The position numbers and the translations under genes are program-made. The notes beneath the pieces are model-generated. The model searched no databases and was not told the DNA's origin. It worked only from the letters and a program-made list of their open reading frames with translations. Shown here one piece after another: positions 60,007 to 64,000 of a stretch of DNA of 64,000 nucleotides. The stretch lies in NCBI GenBank assembly GCA_013204605.1, contig JABMNI010000056.1, positions 1 through 64,000 of the forward strand. The letters run 5' to 3'. Each line of letters starts with the position of its first letter. The stretch's first letter is position 1. The DNA is from Ignavibacteria bacterium. GTDB lineage: Bacteria; Bacteroidota; Ignavibacteria; Kapaibacteriales; Kapaibacteriaceae.

Positions 60007-60567
60007 TCACCGCACCACGCTTACTGGTACGGTGGCTACGCTTGCGTGTAAATAAAGGACCAGCGAATAGATTCCAGATGGGATTTGAGAAACGCTGAAG
60101 GAAATCGTGGAAGTTTCTGGTTCCACAATTCCGGTTGCGATTTGACGACCATCTGGTGATACCACGACGTACCGTCCAGGTTTCTTTTGAGGAATGATGG
60201 TTACGGTCACAGCGTCCGAAGCCGGCATGGGCCATGCGGTTACGACTGCGTTGGCAGACCTCACGCTTTCTTCGTTAACAGAATTGATGTTCGGAGCGGT
60301 CAGCGGCAAAAATCCAAAGGTGCCACGATCGGAGCGTCCGGCGAATGCCTGACCGATGATAAAGCGAGCCACGGCTGGTTTGGCCGAGGGCGGCGTGGTG
60401 ACGGTGTGACCCGGTACCAGACCCATACGGTCAACCTGAGCAACCGTCTGCCCCGAACCATCCACAGCAAACAACATTACCAGAATAGAGAATAATCCTA
60501 CGGTTAGCTGATTTCTTACAATTAGATTTTGCAAGTTTTTCAGAACTGCACTCAGCAAGTTTTTCAT
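60007..60567 (-). CDS. secreted protein with T9SS-type C-terminal domain
   Basis: 186 residues: signal peptide ('LTVGLFSILVMLFAVDGSGQ'), a middle region with no known domain ('VARFIIGQAFAGRSDRGTFGFLPLTA'), then a short sorting-like domain (about 105-186: 'VVTAWPMPASDAVTVTIIPQKKPGRYVVVSPDGRQIATG', 'ISFSVSQIPSGIYSLVLYLHASVATVPVSVVR'). Two bases after the tail-collar gene, so part of the same operon. It might carry the other two proteins to the surface. Confidence 0.75.
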   Translation of the reverse strand: MKNLLSAVLKNLQNLIVRNQLTVGLFSILVMLFAVDGSGQTVAQVDRMGLVPGHTVTTPPSAKPAVARFIIGQAFAGRSDRGTFGFLPLTAPNINSVNEESVRSANAVVTAWPMPASDAVTVTIIPQKKPGRYVVVSPDGRQIATGIVEPETSTISFSVSQIPSGIYSLVLYLHASVATVPVSVVR

Positions 60568-60569
60568 AT

Positions 60570-61304
60570 CTACCTCACTCGAATGATGTACATCATTGTT
60601 ACTGAGGGCAGGGCTGCCGCAACGGCATCGTCATCGCCATTATTTGTCGACATTTCAGGCAGCGGTCTCACCAAATCAGTATTGCGAACCCCAGAGCCCC
60701 TTACAAAAACTCCTCGCAAATCTGGGATATTAAAATCGGGCTGGCCATCGCCATTGGCATCCTCGTTGCCCCAAATAGTCCCAATTACGGCGTATAGCGG
60801 GGCATTCGCGGCAATGCTCAGGGCACGTCCGTCGCACGCCAACCAATTTTGTGGTATCGACGCGGCAGACCCAGCGAACAGCTGAACAGCACCAATGGGC
60901 GACATTCCGGGGGCCGATCTGGCACGCAATGCAAGCGGCACGCTACCAACACGCATTCTTGGTTTAAGGGGCTCGATGGAAATTTGCGCCACGGTGATCT
61001 CGGCATAAAGTGGAGAATCGGCGGCGTTAGGCGGAAAATCGATGGCCTGTAATTCAGCTGTAAAGGCTCCATGAATTTGCGTGAGCTTCAATGAAATTGG
61101 TTCACCTAATATTTGGCCTTCAGTAAAAACGTCGAACCATTTTAGTGTTCCATTGTAATCGCCATCGGGCAGCGGCACACCGTTCAACGATGTAAGAACA
61201 CCCTGCAGTGATACCACATCGGTAGCTGGTTGTTGAGCGTTACTCGATAAAGCGAAAATCGAAAAAAGCATTAATGCGCAGAGAACAGCGGATGGATTTT
61301 TCAT
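60570..61304 (-). CDS. signal-peptide-bearing phage tail-collar domain protein
   Basis: 244 residues from ATG 61304 ('MKNPSAVLCALMLFSIFALSSNAQ'). N-terminal half beta-rich ('VVSLQGVLTSLNGVPLPDGDYNGTLKWFD'), then a tail-collar module (about 150-244): 'IGAVQLFAGSAASIPQNWLACDGRALSIAANAPLYAVIGTIWG' and 'DFNIPDLRGVFVRGSG'. Collar domains are found in phage tail fibres and in bacterial surface proteins. Its TAATG overlap with the Hcp-like gene shows the two are translated together. Confidence 0.85.
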   Translation of the reverse strand: MKNPSAVLCALMLFSIFALSSNAQQPATDVVSLQGVLTSLNGVPLPDGDYNGTLKWFDVFTEGQILGEPISLKLTQIHGAFTAELQAIDFPPNAADSPLYAEITVAQISIEPLKPRMRVGSVPLALRARSAPGMSPIGAVQLFAGSAASIPQNWLACDGRALSIAANAPLYAVIGTIWGNEDANGDGQPDFNIPDLRGVFVRGSGVRNTDLVRPLPEMSTNNGDDDAVAAALPSVTMMYIIRVR

Positions 61305-61840
61305 TACTGCCTCCAATCGTCGATGGCTGTTACTCCACCGGCAACATAGGTCCACTCAATTTTCTGATACGTAAATGATATCGTCTGCCGCGGACCGCGT
61401 GCATTCGTACCTTCCTCAATCTTCCAGCTTGCGGCTACACCTACTACCCTGGCCCCCGTGAGCTTGGTTGTTGCCACAAGAACACCCTGCTGCCACAACT
61501 CAATGCTGACCTCTGTTAATATTTCGCCAGTTGTCATTGCTTTGTATAACTGAGGCGTTGCTGCTCCCCACTCTTTGATAATGGTAAGGGGCTTGTGTTG
61601 ACGTTTACCCGTGGGCAAACCCGACGCGGCATCCCTAGGGGAAACAATTTCATGATCTACCGACGGAATTTTAATCGCGCCCTTCTTTTGAAGATCGGCG
61701 TCGGCATTTTCGCCGTTAAACTTACCCTGCGTAGCTCCGGTAATGTACATGCGTACTTCGGTAACGGCACCCGTCTGTGCAATTGCAGATGTGGCGGTAA
61801 AGCACGCAATTACGCCAAGCCCAATAATCCATTTATACAT
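61304..61840 (-). CDS. signal-peptide-bearing Hcp-like protein (T6SS tube fold)
   Basis: 178 residues from ATG 61840. Signal peptide 'MYKWIIGLGVIACFTATSAIAQ', then an Hcp-type beta-barrel: 'VRMYITGATQGKFNGENADADLQKKGAIKIPSVDHEIVSPRDAASGLPTGKRQHKPLTIIKEWGAATPQLYKAMTTGEILTEVSIELW' with the Hcp hallmarks 'KRxHKPLxIxKxxDxATPxLxxA'. Cytoplasmic Hcp forms the T6SS tube; here a Sec signal sends it out of the cytoplasm and no T6SS gene is near. A role as an extracellular ring or tube with the collar protein is a guess. Confidence 0.85.
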   Translation of the reverse strand: MYKWIIGLGVIACFTATSAIAQTGAVTEVRMYITGATQGKFNGENADADLQKKGAIKIPSVDHEIVSPRDAASGLPTGKRQHKPLTIIKEWGAATPQLYKAMTTGEILTEVSIELWQQGVLVATTKLTGARVVGVAASWKIEEGTNARGPRQTISFTYQKIEWTYVAGGVTAIDDWRQ

Positions 61841-61897
61841 GACCAGCTCCATTTGTGTAAAACACAAAACTACAGATCAATGCGAAAACGCAAGATC

Positions 61898-61939
61898 TTG
61901 CCGGGGAACTTTGGCCGGGGAAGAATGGCCGGGGAAGAA
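61898..61939. repeat. GGCCGGGGAAGAAT minisatellite
   Basis: Three units (CTTGCCGGGGAACTT, TGGCCGGGGAAGAA, TGGCCGGGGAAGAA) ending at the stop codon of the SASA esterase gene. Reverse-complement core TCCCCGGC as at 7-90. Confidence 0.9.
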
Positions 61940-64000
61940 TCACCTCACAACAACCAGATTCCCATGCAGCGCCAACGCACCACTATCGATGCGCACGGTG
62001 TGCTGGCCGACAGGGATTCCAAGCGTACTAAACGAAACTTGATTGCCGGTGATGGTGAACGTAGTAATAGTTCGCTGAATTCCTAACGCATCAACAAGAG
62101 TTATTGCGGAGAGGTCTTGGAGGATTTGAGATTCTGCCGATGTGGGATGATGATGAATTGCATCAAGCTCAGGCAAAAAGACAGAGACCTCGTTCGAAGC
62201 CGGGTTGGGGACGATACGCATTGAAGTGCGCAGAGCCCTGGGCGTTTCGTTGTCTTCGACCTGCGTAATAGGTTTTGCCGTAATAGGAAAGTTGGCGAAT
62301 GTGAGAGCCCCAATGCCCCTTGCATTAACAATCCACGGACCCTCGTACACTACCGTTGTGTTGTTGTAATACACGGCGGGTATGTACGAAATGTTGGAGG
62401 CGTTCGAGGCCGCCGCAAGATGCAGGAAAATAGTGTCGGCCGAAGTTGAAATGGAATTGATCTTGGCTCCACCGTCAAGATAGATGTGGTCGCGAACAGA
62501 CTGCGCAATATTATTCGCCATCACGTCTGCTTGAATTTGTAAACCACCGGTTTTCGGTTTGAAAACCACAGCAATTTTGGTGCGATCGGTGCCGGTAAAG
62601 TATGCACGTAAAATGGCGGGGGCCGACACTCCAATGTCATCTGTCGAGTTGTAAAAATCACGTTCGACTAATCGGAATAAATTGTTGCCGAGTGCGGTGT
62701 AACCAACGGGGGTGTAGTGGCAGCCGTCGTGTCCGGGCAGCGCCACGGCCGACGTTACTTCAAGTTTTGGTAGCGAGTCCTGCATAGCCCGTTGCACATC
62801 TCGAAGCAAATCATGCGATGCGAAATTCGCGCACCCCGGACGGATTTGCACCATGTACACTCTTTGCAAACTCGGATAATCGCTCAACCAATCAGTGTGA
62901 AGTTTTCTAAAATTTTGAGCATAGTTTGTTACCTGGTTACTCTCGCCCTGATACCAAAAAAGTGCCTTTGCCTTGTCAGTAAATTTCGACTTTCGGACGC
63001 GGTATAGCATCGATCCATAAATCGAAGTCAACAGTTCCGGTTGATTATCAATGCGACTATTTTGCTCAATTGATGTTCCACCCACACCACCATTAATGAT
63101 ACAAACCGGCACCGCGTGGTTCTGCATTATCAGCTCTGCAAGACGCATTCCAAACGCACCAATATTCGAGCCGCCGCCCGATGCATTTGCATTCGAAAAA
63201 AGTGTGTCGCCCTTATTCGCACTCGCCGTTCCGCCATACGTACGCACAAATTCCAGCGCATTACTAACACCACCAAAAACCGTATTGCTCTGTCCCGCAA
63301 TTAAATACACATCGCCACACACAATACTATCGCGCACCGCGAGCATCGTACCAACCCCGTTTTTTACAGTCAGAACTTCAATGCGATATTCTCGCAACTC
63401 ACTTTGTATTCTAGTATTTAATTGAAAAGGGGCTGACCCATTTGTGTAACTCAGTTTTTGCGAAGTGCGTTCAATTAACAACTGATCACGGTACAACAGT
63501 AACGCGGCCGAATCTGCATTTGGTGCAACCACATAGCCCCTTACAGAAATATCGGCGCCATTATTTGCATCGCGCGGATAGAATTGCCTGGGCTGCGGGA
63601 TGGACGTAAAAGTAGTGTCGACAGGGGGCGCAACGTAACGCGTAATTCCGTATCGCTGCAACAAATACTCTTCGGTTTTGCGAGTGTCGGCGGCGGAAAG
63701 CGCCCGTGGGTAGAGTACCACTTCTGCAATGTCGCCGGTCATGAAATTCCCACCTGCATAGGCGGCGAGGTAGATGGTGGAATCGAGGTTGGTGCCAACA
63801 AAGGCAGAATCGCCCTGTTGACCGTTGATGGAAATCGACGCGTTCTGACTACCCTGGTTGTAGCGGACAGTTACCAGTGTAGGAGCAGTTGTTAGTGCAA
63901 CAGGGGCGGTTGCCAGGGTGCCGAAATCGCCGTGTAAGAGTCTGGTGGGATTGGCGTATGTGGCGTGCGTGGTGCCACTCACCACATTTATCGATCCGCT
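61940..64000 (-). CDS. SASA-domain carbohydrate esterase with T9SS tail (5' end outside window)
   Basis: At least 681 residues, frame open to the window edge, so the start lies beyond 64000. LamG/concanavalin-like part (about 1-100, 'VTVRYNQGSQNASISINGQQ', 'GDIAEVVLYPRALSAADTRKTEEYLLQRYGI'), an Ig-like linker, then a SASA (sialate O-acetylesterase-like) SGNH domain (about 225-430): Ser in 'GDVYLIAGQSNT', 'WYQGESN', and Asp/His in 'GHDGCHYTPVGY'. C-terminal sorting domain ('MRIVPNPASNEVSVFL', 'IPVGQHTVRIDSG'). Probably removes acetyl groups from polysaccharides at the cell surface. Confidence 0.9.
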   Translation of the reverse strand, partial: SGSINVVSGTTHATYANPTRLLHGDFGTLATAPVALTTAPTLVTVRYNQGSQNASISINGQQGDSAFVGTNLDSTIYLAAYAGGNFMTGDIAEVVLYPRALSAADTRKTEEYLLQRYGITRYVAPPVDTTFTSIPQPRQFYPRDANNGADISVRGYVVAPNADSAALLLYRDQLLIERTSQKLSYTNGSAPFQLNTRIQSELREYRIEVLTVKNGVGTMLAVRDSIVCGDVYLIAGQSNTVFGGVSNALEFVRTYGGTASANKGDTLFSNANASGGGSNIGAFGMRLAELIMQNHAVPVCIINGGVGGTSIEQNSRIDNQPELLTSIYGSMLYRVRKSKFTDKAKALFWYQGESNQVTNYAQNFRKLHTDWLSDYPSLQRVYMVQIRPGCANFASHDLLRDVQRAMQDSLPKLEVTSAVALPGHDGCHYTPVGYTALGNNLFRLVERDFYNSTDDIGVSAPAILRAYFTGTDRTKIAVVFKPKTGGLQIQADVMANNIAQSVRDHIYLDGGAKINSISTSADTIFLHLAAASNASNISYIPAVYYNNTTVVYEGPWIVNARGIGALTFANFPITAKPITQVEDNETPRALRTSMRIVPNPASNEVSVFLPELDAIHHHPTSAESQILQDLSAITLVDALGIQRTITTFTITGNQVSFSTLGIPVGQHTVRIDSGALALHGNLVVVR

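Overview
The window comes from a bacterium of the FCB superphylum (Bacteroidota, Kapabacteria or Ignavibacteria type). Three things point there. Several secreted proteins end in type IX secretion (T9SS) type A sorting domains with a 'YPNPTSG'-like start. Bacteroidetes-type -7 promoter elements (TAnnTTTG) lie just upstream of several start codons. Typical FCB gene sets are present: nirK with an FGE-like protein and a SCO protein, a CrtYc/CrtYd/CrtZ carotenoid set, and group III truncated haemoglobin. The exact taxon cannot be read from the sequence. No rRNA, tRNA, CRISPR array, prophage or integrase was seen.

Layout. 0.2-3.5 kb: an ECF sigma factor, a small membrane protein, a CpxP/ZraP-like protein and an MbnP/MbnH copper-protein/dihaem-enzyme pair. 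3.5-4.3 kb: a RAYT transposase between two CCCCGG minisatellites. 4.3-8.1 kb: a SulP permease and a secreted beta-propeller protein. 8.3-11.8 kb: a nitrite-reductase locus (nirK-cytochrome c fusion, FGE-like, HMBD-SCO, truncated haemoglobin) in which nirK and the SCO gene each carry an in-frame TGA and the SCO CxxxC motif has lost a Cys. 12-20.7 kb: SDR, succinate-semialdehyde dehydrogenase, DinB-like protein, peptide-binding lipoprotein, NlpC/P60 and RNase R. 20.8-23.6 kb: proton-translocating transhydrogenase pntAA-pntAB-pntB. 24-26 kb: a ligase-associated exonuclease next to a DNA ligase that has lost its catalytic domain. 26.1-31.3 kb: TPR protein, second beta-propeller paralogue, MscS channel, secreted protein.

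31.8-42.0 kb: a complex-I/hydrogenase-4-like operon (HyfB-C-E-F-G-I type) whose large subunit has lost all four NiFe cysteines, followed directly by a second SulP permease and an outer-membrane porin. This looks like an energy-converting hydrogenase-related (Ehr) complex coupled to anion, perhaps bicarbonate, transport. 42-48 kb: cupin, an ECF sigma/zinc-finger pair, a desaturase, and a zeaxanthin-type carotenoid operon crtI-crtB-crtZ-crtYc-crtYd. 48-55 kb: T9SS cargo, a rhodanese-thioredoxin lipoprotein, a beta-propeller plus double-OmpA pair, and a VOC protein. 55.4-57 kb: repeats, hairpins and an orphan AbiEi-like regulator. 57-64 kb: a cell-surface set read on the minus strand: a double DUF3494 ice-binding protein, a T9SS-tailed protein, a signal-peptide-bearing phage tail-collar protein, a signal-peptide-bearing Hcp-like protein and a SASA-type esterase cut by the window edge.

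Two window-wide patterns stand out. First, the oriented octamer ARGGGGCT (extended form ARGGGGCTTTGTGG) occurs about once per kb on both strands, mostly inside genes and in all reading frames; this looks like a DNA uptake signal or a Chi-like motif. Second, short minisatellites of 12-22 bp units, different at each locus, sit immediately after stop codons and in places run into reading frames.
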